A stretch of 51,855 nt of DNA from a bacterium (lineage in GTDB: Bacteria; UBA9089; JASEGY01), in the NCBI GenBank assembly GCA_040753085.1, contig JBFMHI010000007.1:1-51855 (forward strand). The letters run 5' to 3'. The notes beneath the pieces were generated by a model. It saw nothing but the letters and a program-made list of their open reading frames with translations. It made no database searches and was not told the DNA's origin. This document shows positions 41,617-51,493 of the stretch, piece after piece. Position numbers and translations under genes: made by a program. Position 1 is the stretch's first letter. Every line of letters starts with the position of its first letter.

Positions 41617-44600
41617 ATGAGACGATGGCCTTATCTTATCTTAATTCTTTTAGTCTGTTTAATCTGGGCAGATAAGGAGGTCTGGGCGGCGGATACCGGG
41701 CCTTATCTTATTAGTCCGGCCGATGCCCATGATACGGTTTCGGCTGTGCCTACCTTTAGCTGGGCTCCGGCGGATACACCCACGACACGCTATCTCTTTC
41801 AGTTAGCTACTGATGTTACCTTTGGGACCGTCAGGCGGAGCGCTGAACTCGATACCTCTACCACTACCTACACCCTCTCTTACAGTGAAACTGATCCCCT
41901 CACCGGAACCTTCTACTGGCGGGTTCTGGCGGATAATGAGGCCAGCACTGAATCCAGACAGATCATTTTTTCATTACCGACGCTTACGGCTCCGGCCGAC
42001 GGGACTAATACCACCAGTCAAATAATCACCTTGATCTGGTCAGAGGTAACTGGCGCTGATACTTACTCTATCGAGATAGACGGCGCCAGCACCCCTTCTC
42101 AAACCATTACTTCGGATACTTATTACGTGGATGCCCCTGCCTTAGATAATGATGTCTATACCTGGCGAATCCAGGCCTATCAAGGAGGGTCGGAGTATAC
42201 TAATTGGAGCGGCAGTTGGACTTTTACCATCCAATCCATTACCCTCCTCTACCCGGCCAACGGAAGTGACACGGCCAGTCAAACCCCAACCTTCCAGTGG
42301 GAGCCGGTAGATGGTCTGGCTACTGATGGTTCGGACAGCTACTGGATTCAGATAGCCCCAAACAACACCTTTGGCTCAATCACCATAGAGGATACCTTCT
42401 CCGCGGCCGCTGCCTATTTTGACACAACTACGGCCTTGAGCGAGGGAACCTACTACTGGCGCGTAAAAGGCATTGATGATAACGATAGCCTTACCACCAA
42501 CTGGAGCGATATCTGGAGTGTCATCATAGACACGGAGGAAGGGGCGCCGGATGTGCCTACCCTCACCGCCCCGTCTGATGAAAGCTGCACTAACAGCGGG
42601 CAACCCCTCTTCCAATGGTCAAACGTGGCTGATGAAGGTTATTACACCATTCAGATCAGCGCTGATGCCACCTTTGCCACGCCGGAGGTAAGTGACACCA
42701 CGACGGCTGATGTCACCGCCTCTACGCCGTCAACTGTTCTGAGTGAAGGCCTCTACTACTGGCGGGTCAGGGCGTATGATGACAGCAACGACGATCTGGT
42801 CAGCAATTGGAGTACTGTCTGGGAGGTAACCATTGATTCCACGGCTCCGTCAGCGCCGAGTTTATCATTACCGGCCAATGGAAGCTGGGTCAACCAGGCC
42901 CAACCTACCTTTTCCTGGACGAATGTGAACGGTCTTACCTACACCCTTCAGATCAGCAGCAGTGATACCGGAGATTTCGACGCCTCTTATCTGGTTTCAC
43001 TGACCGGCAATACCGGACTGACCGGCTCTTCTTATACCTCCACGACTGCCCTGGATGAGAGTGAGACCTACTACTGGCAGCTAATAGCCACTGATTGTGC
43101 CGAGAACACCAACACCTCAACCCTGTGGTGGTTTGGAATAGATACGACGGCCCCGACTATGCCGGCTGATCTCTCGGATACACCTGACGATGGCCAGTAT
43201 TTATCCAGCTCCACCTATTCCTTTGTCTGGAATGCGGCTACTGACACCAGCGATACGATCACTTATGACTTTGAGATCGATACAGAAAGCGGTTTTTCGA
43301 GCCCGCTGACTGCTTCGGCCTATGATCTGACAGTCCTTACTAAAACCCTCACCCTGGCTGATGGCATCTATTACTGGCGGGTCAGGGCCAAGGATGCCGC
43401 CGGGAATGCCAGCTCCTGGATGACCCAGACCGTAACTATCGATACCACCTTCCCCACCGCGCCGGTAGCGGTTTATCCCACTAATGGGAGTTTAATTAAC
43501 GACACCACCCCGCTTTTTGATTGGCAGGATGTAACCGAGCTTAATTTTACCAAATACACTATCGAGGTAGGCACCGGCCCCACCCTGACCAGCCCACTGA
43601 TCGTCGAAGACACCACGTCGCTGACTTCCAGAACAACTTCCGCTTATCAATATACGGGCACGGACATGGTGGATGAAACCACTTATTACTGGCGGATTAC
43701 GGCTATTGACGAGGCCGGCAACACCACCATAGGCTCCATCTGGAACTTTACCCTTGATACCACTGACCCGCCGGATCCTGAAATCCCTTCCTCTCTGGGC
43801 AATCCTACCCTGACCAATGATTCTACGCCGAGTCTGGACTGGAATGATGCCGATACAACCGGCGAGGCAGGAAGCCTTACCTATCGACTTGAAATAGACG
43901 ATGACAGTGACTTTCTCACGCCTGTTCTCACCAGGCTACTTGATGTCTCCAATTACATCCTGACCAGCGCCCTTTCCGATGATCTTTATTACTGGCGGGT
44001 AATTTCTATTGATGCGGCCGGAAACGAAAGCGACGGAAGCATCTTCCAGATGTTGACCATTGATACCCAGCCCCCGGATGAACCACCGGCCCTCATCTGG
44101 CCCCCTCAAGGGCAAGAAACGGTTACTAATGACAATACCCCCACCCTGCAGTGGCAGACCGTAACCGGGGCGGCTGAATATGGCCTTCAGGTGGATAATA
44201 ATCCGGATTATGCCTCGCCCGTCATCGATATCACCGGTTTGGCCGGACAAACCAGCTATACTGTAACCAACCCTCTGGCGGATGGGACTTATTACTGGCG
44301 AATGCGGGCCAGAGATGCTGCCGAAAACTGGACCGGCTGGATTCAGGTCAACTCATCGCCGGGTTCATTCACCATCGACACAACGGCCCCTGATGCGCCG
44401 GCTCTTGTCTCGCCGGATAACTACAGCCAAATCAAAGATCAGACCCCCTTCTTCGATTGGTCGGAGGTGACCGATACCGACGATATAACCGACACGATTT
44501 ATTACATCATCCAGGTGGATACCGGGCCGAGCTTTGGTTCGGCCATTATGTTCAGCAATGATCCGACAGATACACCTTATTATTACCCCGGTCTCTTCAC

Positions 44601-47600
44601 CGGCTCCAGTTGTATCTTTACTTTCCTGGGTGAAGGAACTTACTACTGGCGGGTAGCGGCCAGAGATGAGGCGGATAATACCAGCACCTGGAGCGAGACC
44701 CGGCAATTTGTGCTCGACATTACGCCCCCGTCAGCCCCCAGCCTTGTCTCTCCCGATGACGACAGCTACCTGTCTAATAATAAGCCGACTTTTGATTGGT
44801 CTGATGTGACCGGGGCCACTTACACCCTCCAGGTAGACGATAACCGTGATTTTTCTTCGCCGGAGCTTAATGTAAGCGGATTGTCTCTCTCCAGTTACAC
44901 CCCGGCGACTCCTCTAAGCGATGGGCAATATTACTGGCGGGTCAGGGCGTATGAGTTAGCCACCAATCAAACGGCCTGGAGCACTGAAACCTTTGAATTT
45001 GTAGTCGATACTCTGCCCTCGGATGGCGAGGCCTTTCCTATTCTTCTAACCCCGAAGGATAAGACGGTCATAAATACTCAACGTCCCACCTTTGAATGGA
45101 AGGCAGTGGCTGATCCGTCTCAGGTTACCTATCAGATCCAGGTGGCCAAGACCTCGGGTTTCCATAACCTTGAGATAGATAATAGCGAAGATACCAGGAC
45201 CTACCACCCGGCTGATACAGACTTAGACGAAGGGACCCATTACTGGCGGGTAATCGCCACTGATGCCGCCAGCAATAAGAGCCATACCAGCACCGCCTTC
45301 AGCTTTACCGTGGATATTACCGCCCCTGATACACCCGCCCTGATCTCCCCGACCACGGGAAGCTCTGTCAGCGACGTTACGCCGGCCTTTGACTGGGCGG
45401 ATGCCCTGGGGGCTTCATCTTATGTTATTGAAATAGACCGGGATAATGATTTTTACTCGCCGCTCTTAAGCGTTACGGTGACCGCCTCTGCTTATACCCC
45501 TGGTCTCGAGTTAGAGAATGGGCGGACCTATTACTGGCGGGTCAATGCCATCGACCAGGCCGGAAATGAAAGCGGCTTCTCTAACACCTGGAGTGTGGCC
45601 ATCAGCTCCACTTATATTAACCGCGTTAATGGGGAGATAAGAGAATATGCGGTGACCGGTGAGGAAACCTGGCGGGCGAAAAATAGCCCCATTATTGTGG
45701 AAGACAATTTGGTCATCAACCAAGATGCCCATCTGACCATTGAGCCAGGGGTGGTAATAAAATTTGAATCCGGTTCAGACCTCAGCCTTACGGTTAAGGG
45801 GAGACTGACGGCCGCAGGGACTTCCAGCAGTCGGATAACCTTCACCTCCAACGCCTCTTCTCCGGCCGTCTGCGATTGGCGCGGCATTATCTTTACGGAT
45901 GAGAGCAGTGATTCATCCATCTTGAGCTACTGTGACATCTACTATGCCGGTTCCAGTGATACCTTAAAGAAAGATAACCTCGAAATTCGGTCAGCCTCGC
46001 CCACTATTAGTTATTGTCGAATATCTAAAGGCTGCGGCTATGGGATCTATGTCCAGGGTGATTCCCATCCTAATATCATTGGATGTGAGGTTACCGATAA
46101 TGAATCAAGCGGGATACTCTTTGAGGTCCCCAGCGGAACTCTGACCGTAACTAACTGCACCATCAGCTCTAATGATGGATGGGGCCTTGAAAATCTGGGC
46201 GATTCACTGATCGGGAATACCACTGATCTGTCTGTCTCTGGATGCACTATCTCCGCCAATGCCTCAGGCGGAATTTACACCACCGCCTCATCTTCTGAAA
46301 CCATAGTGGATAATCAGATCAAAGACAATCTGGGCTGGGCCGTGGTTAAAGGCAAACACAGCCTGGCTGCCTATATCGGCGGTTATGTGATCAAGGATAA
46401 TAACGTATCTAGCAATAACCACAATGGCATTTACCTGACTGAACCCAAACACAGCTTGAATACTACCTGGTATAAAAATTGGAATAACTTTAAAGACATC
46501 CCCGTGCCCATCTACTTTGAGTGGGTGACGGTTGACAGCGGCGTGACTTTAACCATTGACTCCGGCGTGGTGGTCAAGATCAATACGAAACTGACCATTC
46601 AGGGAACACTAAAGGCCAATGGAACCGGCACCAGCCAAAGGGAAGGGATTATCTTTACCTCCTATCGGGATGATGATGCCGGCGGAGATACCAACCATGA
46701 TGGAGACACGGATGGTCAAAAGGGAGATTGGGATTTCGTCCAGATGAATAACGCCTCGAATAGCTCTATTCTGACCTACTGCACCCTTCGTTATTCCAAA
46801 TACGGGCTGGAACTGAACGGCACCTCGCCCACCATTCAAAATTCCATCTTCGAACAAAACACCTACCGGGCGATTGCCTGCCGGAATGGTTCATCTCCGG
46901 CCATCACCGGCAATATCTTTTGCAGCAACGACGGGTTTGACCCCCATTCTCTGGAGGGAGGGGTCGTTACCACCTTTGGGTATGATGCGGCTAAGCCTAC
47001 TATTAGCAACAACCAATTCATTAATAATAGCCACAATTACCCCATCCTCATCACGGCCGATAATGCCGGCCGGATAAGCGGCAATACCATGCAGGGCAAC
47101 ACCTACAATGCCATCCGGATTCAGGAAGTCACGGCCGATGCCGGAGTAGATACTGATGTGGCTTGGGTGGAAACAGCCGTTCCCTTCCTTTTAGCTGAAG
47201 GAACCAGGGTGGGCGCAAGGGCATCTGCCGCCTTATCGGCTCCCAAACTGGAGATCGGCTCCGGCGTGATCATCAAGACTATTGGCGCTATTGAGATAAA
47301 TACGGGCTCCTTTACGGCTGATGGGGCCACTTTTACTTCATATCTGGATGATTCGGCCGGAGGAGACACCAACAACGATGATAATGCCACCACACCGGCG
47401 GCTAACGATTGGAGAGGCCTCCTCTTTTCTAAATACAGCCTGGCTTCTTCCCTTCAGGATTGCACCATCCGGTATGCCAACACCGGGATAGGACTCACCT
47501 CGGCTTCTCCGACCATCACCCGGTGCATCATTTCAAATTCCAGAAAGGGAATTGAATGCCTCCAGGGCAGCTCGCCAACTATCAGCGATTGCACCATAAA

Positions 47601-49308
47601 CAGCAACTATCAGGGGATAGCCGCGGCTTCCTCTTCCGCCCCTTCCATTGCTAATTGTGAGATAACAGACAACTCGAATTATGGGATCATTAATTCCGAC
47701 ATCTCGGTAACTATCCTGGCTGAGAATAACTGGTGGGGTGATTCTTCCGGCCCCGAAGACGGGTCATCTCTTGGCCTCTACAATCCGGAGGGGAAAGGCA
47801 ATCGGGTGAGCGATTTTGTAGATTATCTCCCCTGGCGGGGAACAGGCTTAACCCCCGTAGCCGATGCCGGCCAGGATCAGACGGTTTACCTGGGAAGCAT
47901 GGTCATCCTTGACGGTGGGGGAAGTTACAACCCTGGTGGAGGATCGCTTACCTATAGCTGGACGCAAAATCCAGATAATCCGGCCTCATTTACCCTGTCT
48001 CAAACCAGGGAAGTTAGTTTTACGCCTGCCGTTATCGGAGATTATGAATTTCAACTGACGGTCAATAATGGCGCCCAATCCAGTGTGGCGGATGAGATAA
48101 CCGTACATGTATTGTCTCCGGATACAACCGCTGCCCTGCACCTTAATCCTGCCTCCTACCAGGTGGCGCCGGGAGATGTTTTTACCCTGGCGGTCGAAGT
48201 AGGGGATTCGACCTATCCGGTGGGTGACCTCTTTGGCCTCTCCTTTAGCCTCAATTTTACCCCGGCCAATTACCTGGAGGTCACTTCGGTCAGCATAGGC
48301 GATTTCCTGGGCATGGATTCTGACAAACTGGTTTTTGATTACGAGGTGGATCGGGATAGGGGACAGGTGGAGGTGGGCGTCAGCCGGAAGGCCTCCTACT
48401 TTACGGGCGGGGCAAATGGATACGGGGTGGTAGTCGGCCTAAGCTTTCAGTTGTCAGACAATGCCGCCTATCAGGAAACAGTAAGCCTCAGTTTCAGCAA
48501 TATCTCGGCCAGACACTATGACGGCACCGAATTTGGCCTCTCCGTGCAGGGGGGACAGATTACGGTCGGCACAGTTACCGGTGTGACCAGCCTCTATGTC
48601 TGGCCAGGAGATACTAACAATGATGGTTATGTGGACGCCAAGGATGTCCTGCCTATTGGCTACTATTGGCATTACAAGGGTGATACCCGTCCGGCGGCCA
48701 GCACCTTATGGACTGCCCAGGAAGCGTATGCCTGGTCAACCTCGGCAGCTACTTGCGCTGACGCCAATGGAGACGGGGAAGTTAATGCCTCTGATGTGCT
48801 GATCATCGGACTTAACTGGCACAAGAGTCACCAGAGTGGATCAGCGGCGCCATTGCAGGCGGCCAATGATTCCCTCGACTACTCTCAGTATTTAGACGCC
48901 TATCGGGCTATTTACCAGGCCCTGGAAGATGCCCCGGTCGGGTCGGCCACTTCAGAAATCAAGGAGTTCTTAACCTCGATCATCCAAATCGGGATAGCCC
49001 AACATGTCCCGGCCGTGCCTCTTTTAGGTCAAAATTATCCTAATCCGGTAAATCCTGAGACCTGGCTCCCCTACGTCCTTCCTGGAGCAGCCGCCGTTGA
49101 GATCAGGATTTACAGCCTGAGCGGCCAGTTGATGCGCACACTCAGCCTGGGAGAGATTGAGGCTGGTTCTTATCTAACCAAAGACCGGGCCGCTTATTGG
49201 GACGGCAAAGACGAATCCGGCCGGCCAGTGGCCTCCGGCACCTACCTTTACCAGCTTAAAACCGGAGATTGGCGCTTAACCCGGCGGATGATTGTCCTTA
49301 ATCAGTGA
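41617..49308 (+). CDS. Giant secreted protein: Ig/FnIII-like repeats, beta-helix, PKD, cohesin, dockerin, FlgD/T9SS-like end
   Basis: 2563 residues. A Sec signal (RRWPYLILILLVCLIWA) is followed by about 13 repeats of ~100 residues to residue ~1330, each with a W-S/Y-Y-W-R-V-x-A motif and linked by I-D-T-T-x-P-x-A-P. Residues ~1335-2070 form a parallel beta-helix made of three similar modules (SGVVIKF-type starts, P-T-I-S-x-C turns). A PKD-like domain (PVADAGQDQTVYLGS) lies at ~2078-2166, a cohesin domain at ~2169-2325, and a dockerin at ~2328-2405 with two Ca-binding loops (DTNNDGYVDAKD, DANGDGEVNASD). The end (QNYPNPVNPETWLPYVLP, ASGTYLYQLKTGDW) resembles FlgD/T9SS sorting domains. Predicted adhesin or scaffold; self-pairing is inference. 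Confidence 0.9.
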   Translation: MRRWPYLILILLVCLIWADKEVWAADTGPYLISPADAHDTVSAVPTFSWAPADTPTTRYLFQLATDVTFGTVRRSAELDTSTTTYTLSYSETDPLTGTFYWRVLADNEASTESRQIIFSLPTLTAPADGTNTTSQIITLIWSEVTGADTYSIEIDGASTPSQTITSDTYYVDAPALDNDVYTWRIQAYQGGSEYTNWSGSWTFTIQSITLLYPANGSDTASQTPTFQWEPVDGLATDGSDSYWIQIAPNNTFGSITIEDTFSAAAAYFDTTTALSEGTYYWRVKGIDDNDSLTTNWSDIWSVIIDTEEGAPDVPTLTAPSDESCTNSGQPLFQWSNVADEGYYTIQISADATFATPEVSDTTTADVTASTPSTVLSEGLYYWRVRAYDDSNDDLVSNWSTVWEVTIDSTAPSAPSLSLPANGSWVNQAQPTFSWTNVNGLTYTLQISSSDTGDFDASYLVSLTGNTGLTGSSYTSTTALDESETYYWQLIATDCAENTNTSTLWWFGIDTTAPTMPADLSDTPDDGQYLSSSTYSFVWNAATDTSDTITYDFEIDTESGFSSPLTASAYDLTVLTKTLTLADGIYYWRVRAKDAAGNASSWMTQTVTIDTTFPTAPVAVYPTNGSLINDTTPLFDWQDVTELNFTKYTIEVGTGPTLTSPLIVEDTTSLTSRTTSAYQYTGTDMVDETTYYWRITAIDEAGNTTIGSIWNFTLDTTDPPDPEIPSSLGNPTLTNDSTPSLDWNDADTTGEAGSLTYRLEIDDDSDFLTPVLTRLLDVSNYILTSALSDDLYYWRVISIDAAGNESDGSIFQMLTIDTQPPDEPPALIWPPQGQETVTNDNTPTLQWQTVTGAAEYGLQVDNNPDYASPVIDITGLAGQTSYTVTNPLADGTYYWRMRARDAAENWTGWIQVNSSPGSFTIDTTAPDAPALVSPDNYSQIKDQTPFFDWSEVTDTDDITDTIYYIIQVDTGPSFGSAIMFSNDPTDTPYYYPGLFTGSSCIFTFLGEGTYYWRVAARDEADNTSTWSETRQFVLDITPPSAPSLVSPDDDSYLSNNKPTFDWSDVTGATYTLQVDDNRDFSSPELNVSGLSLSSYTPATPLSDGQYYWRVRAYELATNQTAWSTETFEFVVDTLPSDGEAFPILLTPKDKTVINTQRPTFEWKAVADPSQVTYQIQVAKTSGFHNLEIDNSEDTRTYHPADTDLDEGTHYWRVIATDAASNKSHTSTAFSFTVDITAPDTPALISPTTGSSVSDVTPAFDWADALGASSYVIEIDRDNDFYSPLLSVTVTASAYTPGLELENGRTYYWRVNAIDQAGNESGFSNTWSVAISSTYINRVNGEIREYAVTGEETWRAKNSPIIVEDNLVINQDAHLTIEPGVVIKFESGSDLSLTVKGRLTAAGTSSSRITFTSNASSPAVCDWRGIIFTDESSDSSILSYCDIYYAGSSDTLKKDNLEIRSASPTISYCRISKGCGYGIYVQGDSHPNIIGCEVTDNESSGILFEVPSGTLTVTNCTISSNDGWGLENLGDSLIGNTTDLSVSGCTISANASGGIYTTASSSETIVDNQIKDNLGWAVVKGKHSLAAYIGGYVIKDNNVSSNNHNGIYLTEPKHSLNTTWYKNWNNFKDIPVPIYFEWVTVDSGVTLTIDSGVVVKINTKLTIQGTLKANGTGTSQREGIIFTSYRDDDAGGDTNHDGDTDGQKGDWDFVQMNNASNSSILTYCTLRYSKYGLELNGTSPTIQNSIFEQNTYRAIACRNGSSPAITGNIFCSNDGFDPHSLEGGVVTTFGYDAAKPTISNNQFINNSHNYPILITADNAGRISGNTMQGNTYNAIRIQEVTADAGVDTDVAWVETAVPFLLAEGTRVGARASAALSAPKLEIGSGVIIKTIGAIEINTGSFTADGATFTSYLDDSAGGDTNNDDNATTPAANDWRGLLFSKYSLASSLQDCTIRYANTGIGLTSASPTITRCIISNSRKGIECLQGSSPTISDCTINSNYQGIAAASSSAPSIANCEITDNSNYGIINSDISVTILAENNWWGDSSGPEDGSSLGLYNPEGKGNRVSDFVDYLPWRGTGLTPVADAGQDQTVYLGSMVILDGGGSYNPGGGSLTYSWTQNPDNPASFTLSQTREVSFTPAVIGDYEFQLTVNNGAQSSVADEITVHVLSPDTTAALHLNPASYQVAPGDVFTLAVEVGDSTYPVGDLFGLSFSLNFTPANYLEVTSVSIGDFLGMDSDKLVFDYEVDRDRGQVEVGVSRKASYFTGGANGYGVVVGLSFQLSDNAAYQETVSLSFSNISARHYDGTEFGLSVQGGQITVGTVTGVTSLYVWPGDTNNDGYVDAKDVLPIGYYWHYKGDTRPAASTLWTAQEAYAWSTSAATCADANGDGEVNASDVLIIGLNWHKSHQSGSAAPLQAANDSLDYSQYLDAYRAIYQALEDAPVGSATSEIKEFLTSIIQIGIAQHVPAVPLLGQNYPNPVNPETWLPYVLPGAAAVEIRIYSLSGQLMRTLSLGEIEAGSYLTKDRAAYWDGKDESGRPVASGTYLYQLKTGDWRLTRRMIVLNQ

Positions 49309-49340
49309 TCGGTAATCGATAACCGATAACTGGAGCTGGT
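49309..49340. terminator. Hairpin after the giant gene
   Basis: ATCGGT...ACCGAT around ATCGAT pairs directly after the TGA stop at 49306-49308. There is no T-run, so terminator function is only possible; it may be part of a repeat. Confidence 0.35.
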
Positions 49341-49392
49341 TCATCGTTTCGGCCATTACGAATAGCCCTCTGGCCACTGGGTGTAATCATTC

Positions 49393-49617
49393 GTAACCGT
49401 TCAGGTATAGCTGCACGGATTAGCACAGATAAATAACACAGGACAGAAGGCGGAAGTGTAGGGACAGGGCTTGTCCCTGTCCGTGCTTGTCCATGTCCGT
49501 TCCGTAGACGGACAACCACAAGGGTTGTCCCTACAGCCTAAGGACAGACCCGAATCACGGACACGGCTCACGGATTTTCCGTGTTTCATCTGTGTGCATC
49601 TGTGGCTGAACGGTTAC
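49393..49617. repeat. GTAACCGTTCAGC-family element, copy 2
   Basis: GTAACCGTTCAG at the left and CTGAACGGTTAC at the right bound a 225-bp interior containing paired GTAGGGACAGGGCTTGTCCC/GGGTTGTCCCTAC segments and CACGGATT repeats. The sequence GTTCATCGTTTCGGCC just upstream (49339-49354) occurs inverted at 1472-1487, before copy 1. Confidence 0.65.
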
Positions 49618-49776
49618 AATCATTCTTCCTCTTGATCCTGCCTTTCGTAACAGTACCCGTTCGGTGAGTTCTACTTCGTGCTACAAAATCACCGGATGTT
49701 GGATTCTGCGGCAAAACCGTAAGGCATTTAAGTAACAGAATAAAAAGTCGATAACTACTATTGACCTAAATAAAAA
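49618..49776. other. Intergenic, nothing recognised
   Basis: Between two repeat elements. No gene, hairpin or repeat could be supported. Confidence 0.4.
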
Positions 49777-49910
49777 GTAAGCGTTCAGCCACTAAGGCAC
49801 AAACTCGATGCTCGATGCTCGATCCTGGATACTGGATCCTTTACCAGCATCGAAGATCGAGCATCGAAGATCGAGCATCGAGGATCCAGCATCATGTGCT
49901 GAACGGTTAC
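49777..49910. repeat. GTAACCGTTCAGC-family element, copy 3
   Basis: GTAAGCGTTCAGCC and CTGAACGGTTAC are the ends; the interior is a snap-back of CGATGCTCGAT/ATCGAGCATCG units around GGATCCTTTACC. Confidence 0.65.
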
Positions 49911-49977
49911 AATAAGAATTGCTGTCTCATTCAAGATTTTAGTTGACATAGATTCTAACTCTGTGATAAAATAAAAA

Positions 49978-50224
49978 GTAACCGTTCAACCACCAAGGCA
50001 CGAAGACACAACCTCGATCCTCGATTCTGGATGCTCGATCCTGGATACTGAATCCTTTACCAGCATCGAAGATCGAGCATCGAGCATCGAGCATCGAGCA
50101 TCGAGCATCGAGCATCGAGGATCGAAGATCGAGCATCGAGGATCGAGCATCCAGCATCATGTGCTGAACGGTTACATAATTCTTTAATCTTTGTGTCTTA
50201 GTGTCTTTGTGGTCGAACACTTAC
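49978..50224. repeat. GTAACCGTTCAGC-family element, copy 4, with nested ends
   Basis: GTAACCGTTCAACCACCAAG opens the element. An inner end CTGAACGGTTAC lies at 50164-50175 and an outer, more divergent end (GTGTCTTTGTGGTCGAACAC then TTAC) at 50201-50224, suggesting nested or expanded copies. The interior carries the GAGCATC tandem array. Confidence 0.6.
50058..50155. repeat. Tandem array of GAGCATC/GAGGATC heptamers
   Basis: About a dozen 7-base units, mostly GAGCATC with GAAGATC and GAGGATC variants. A similar, smaller inverted array is in copy 3. The reverse strand reads as a repeated LDARSSM-type peptide, which is a by-product of the repeat, not a gene. Confidence 0.75.
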
Positions 50225-50251
50225 TAAGAAACGATGACTGAGGTGCCAAAT

Positions 50252-50635
50252 ATGGGGAAGGTAATCGAAAAGGTCAAAATTACGAATTTGCTTGAGACGA
50301 TGAAGTCCATTGAGATCGATGCCGTCATTGATACTGGCGCCACGATGGTTGTGTTACCTCACAATATCGTGAAGGAACTTGGATTGAAGAAGATTCGGGA
50401 AGTAAAGGTCAAATATGCAAACAACAGCACAGAATCAAAATCAATATATGGTGTAGTAACTATAGAAATTAAAGGACGAACTGGTAACTTCGATGTGTTG
50501 GCAGAGGCGGAAGGCTCACCGCCTCTCATAGGACAAGTAGCTTTAAAGGTATTAGACCTGGTAGTTGACCCAAGGACAAGAATCCTCATGCCGAATCCCC
50601 AATCTCCGGAGATGCCAATGGTGGAGATATTATGA
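50252..50635 (+). CDS. Retropepsin-like aspartyl protease
   Basis: About 127 residues. EIDAVIDTGATMVVLPHNIV carries the catalytic D-T-G-A motif, and YANNSTESKSIYGVVTIEI with PPLIGQVALKVLDLVVDP complete a single-domain retropepsin fold (clan AA, active as a dimer). Such small proteases are common in uncultivated bacteria, often near toxin-antitoxin genes; substrate unknown. ATG 50252 is preferred, with GAGGTG eight bases upstream; ATG 50234 is possible. It stands alone after the repeat cluster. Confidence 0.8.
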   Translation: MGKVIEKVKITNLLETMKSIEIDAVIDTGATMVVLPHNIVKELGLKKIREVKVKYANNSTESKSIYGVVTIEIKGRTGNFDVLAEAEGSPPLIGQVALKVLDLVVDPRTRILMPNPQSPEMPMVEIL

Positions 50636-51067
50636 CGGCCGGTCAACACTCTCGCCACCCGCCTAAGGAGATGGTCGCCTTTTCCCCCTCAAACAAGGGA
50701 GGCCCAAACGTAACTACTCAAAACTAAGTTAAGCAGTTAGTTGGGAGATAAAGCAAAATTCCCTCTCCCTTGATGGGAGAGGGATAGGGTGAGGGTGAAA
50801 TGGGCGGGCAATATTATTACTCTTGCTAAAAACCTTAGAAAAAGAGCTACCACCCTCCCCTAACCCCTCCCATCAAGGGCTTATCCTTACCCACAAATTG
50901 GGTAAAAGGATGGGGTAAATAAGGATAAACCACGAAGAGCACGAAGGACACGAAGAAAAAAATATTTCATCCTCGGACGGGAAAGGCTGGCCGTCCCAAG
51001 TCCCCTTACCAGGTGCCACCAAAAGGCTTGAAGTAGGCGATCGCCCCTAACCTTTTTAAACCAGGGT
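50636..51067. other. Intergenic region with repeat hairpins
   Basis: CCCTCTCCCTTGATGGGAGAGGG (50761-50783) is a strong hairpin of the CCCTCACCCTA repeat type; a related inverted unit (CCCTCCCCTAACCCCTCCCA) lies near 50851. No gene is supported. Confidence 0.5.
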
Positions 51068-51493
51068 TCATTTCCCACTAATCCTGTTTAAAAGGTAGTC
51101 TCTGCCGATCTCCCTCCATTTAGAGTTTACTAAGGATGGGCACATATTACAGGCGGTCCAACACCTACACCTTCCGCTCTTGATTAACCGGCGCATCCTG
51201 TTCATCTTATCGCTATACCATATCTCATCAAGGGGTTGTGTCTTTATATTTCCTACTGCCCCTATCCCAGATACCGTACAGGGATAGACACCGCCGTCCT
51301 CAACGATCAAAAGGGTAGCGTATCCAGCCGCACAGGGCAGAGGTAATCTCTTTGGATTCTTTCACATCTTACACTTAAGGTTACACCTTCGGGTAATCCC
51401 AAGGATAAAGCTAATCGGTTTCAAAAACGGCTTCCATTCGGTTTTATAGCCAATGATATTCTTCATCCCATTAACAACCCTGGTTATCGACAT
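51068..51493 (-). pseudogene. Radical SAM/SPASM gene with a large internal deletion
   Basis: ATG 51493 begins SITRVVNGMKNIIGYKTEWK and reaches ITRRCNLKCKM, the start of a CX3CX2C motif, but the last Cys codon is replaced by TGA at 51362-51364. The same frame then continues KNPKRLPLPCAAGYATLLIV and a SPASM-like end (GGVYPCTVSG, RCWTACNMCPSL) to 51068. The radical SAM barrel of about 200 residues is missing, so the two halves were joined by a deletion whose junction creates the TGA. It is not functional as a radical SAM enzyme. The intact parent would resemble a heme/peptide-maturation type SPASM enzyme. Confidence 0.7.

Noticed and set aside
42376-47393. Several antisense frames within the giant gene
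   Set aside because: They are shadows of a long, strongly coding gene and show no start signals or domains.
50058-50155. Possible CRISPR-like or recombination array
   Set aside because: Units are 7 bases with no spacers and no cas genes are in the window.
49939-50220. Minus-strand frame with a repeated LDARSSM-type peptide
   Set aside because: It is the translation of the GAGCATC tandem array inside a repeat element; there is no ribosome site and the composition is repetitive.
51362-51364. TGA read as selenocysteine or recoded stop
   Set aside because: The radical SAM barrel is missing on the far side of this codon, so a deletion explains the TGA. No SECIS-like hairpin was seen.
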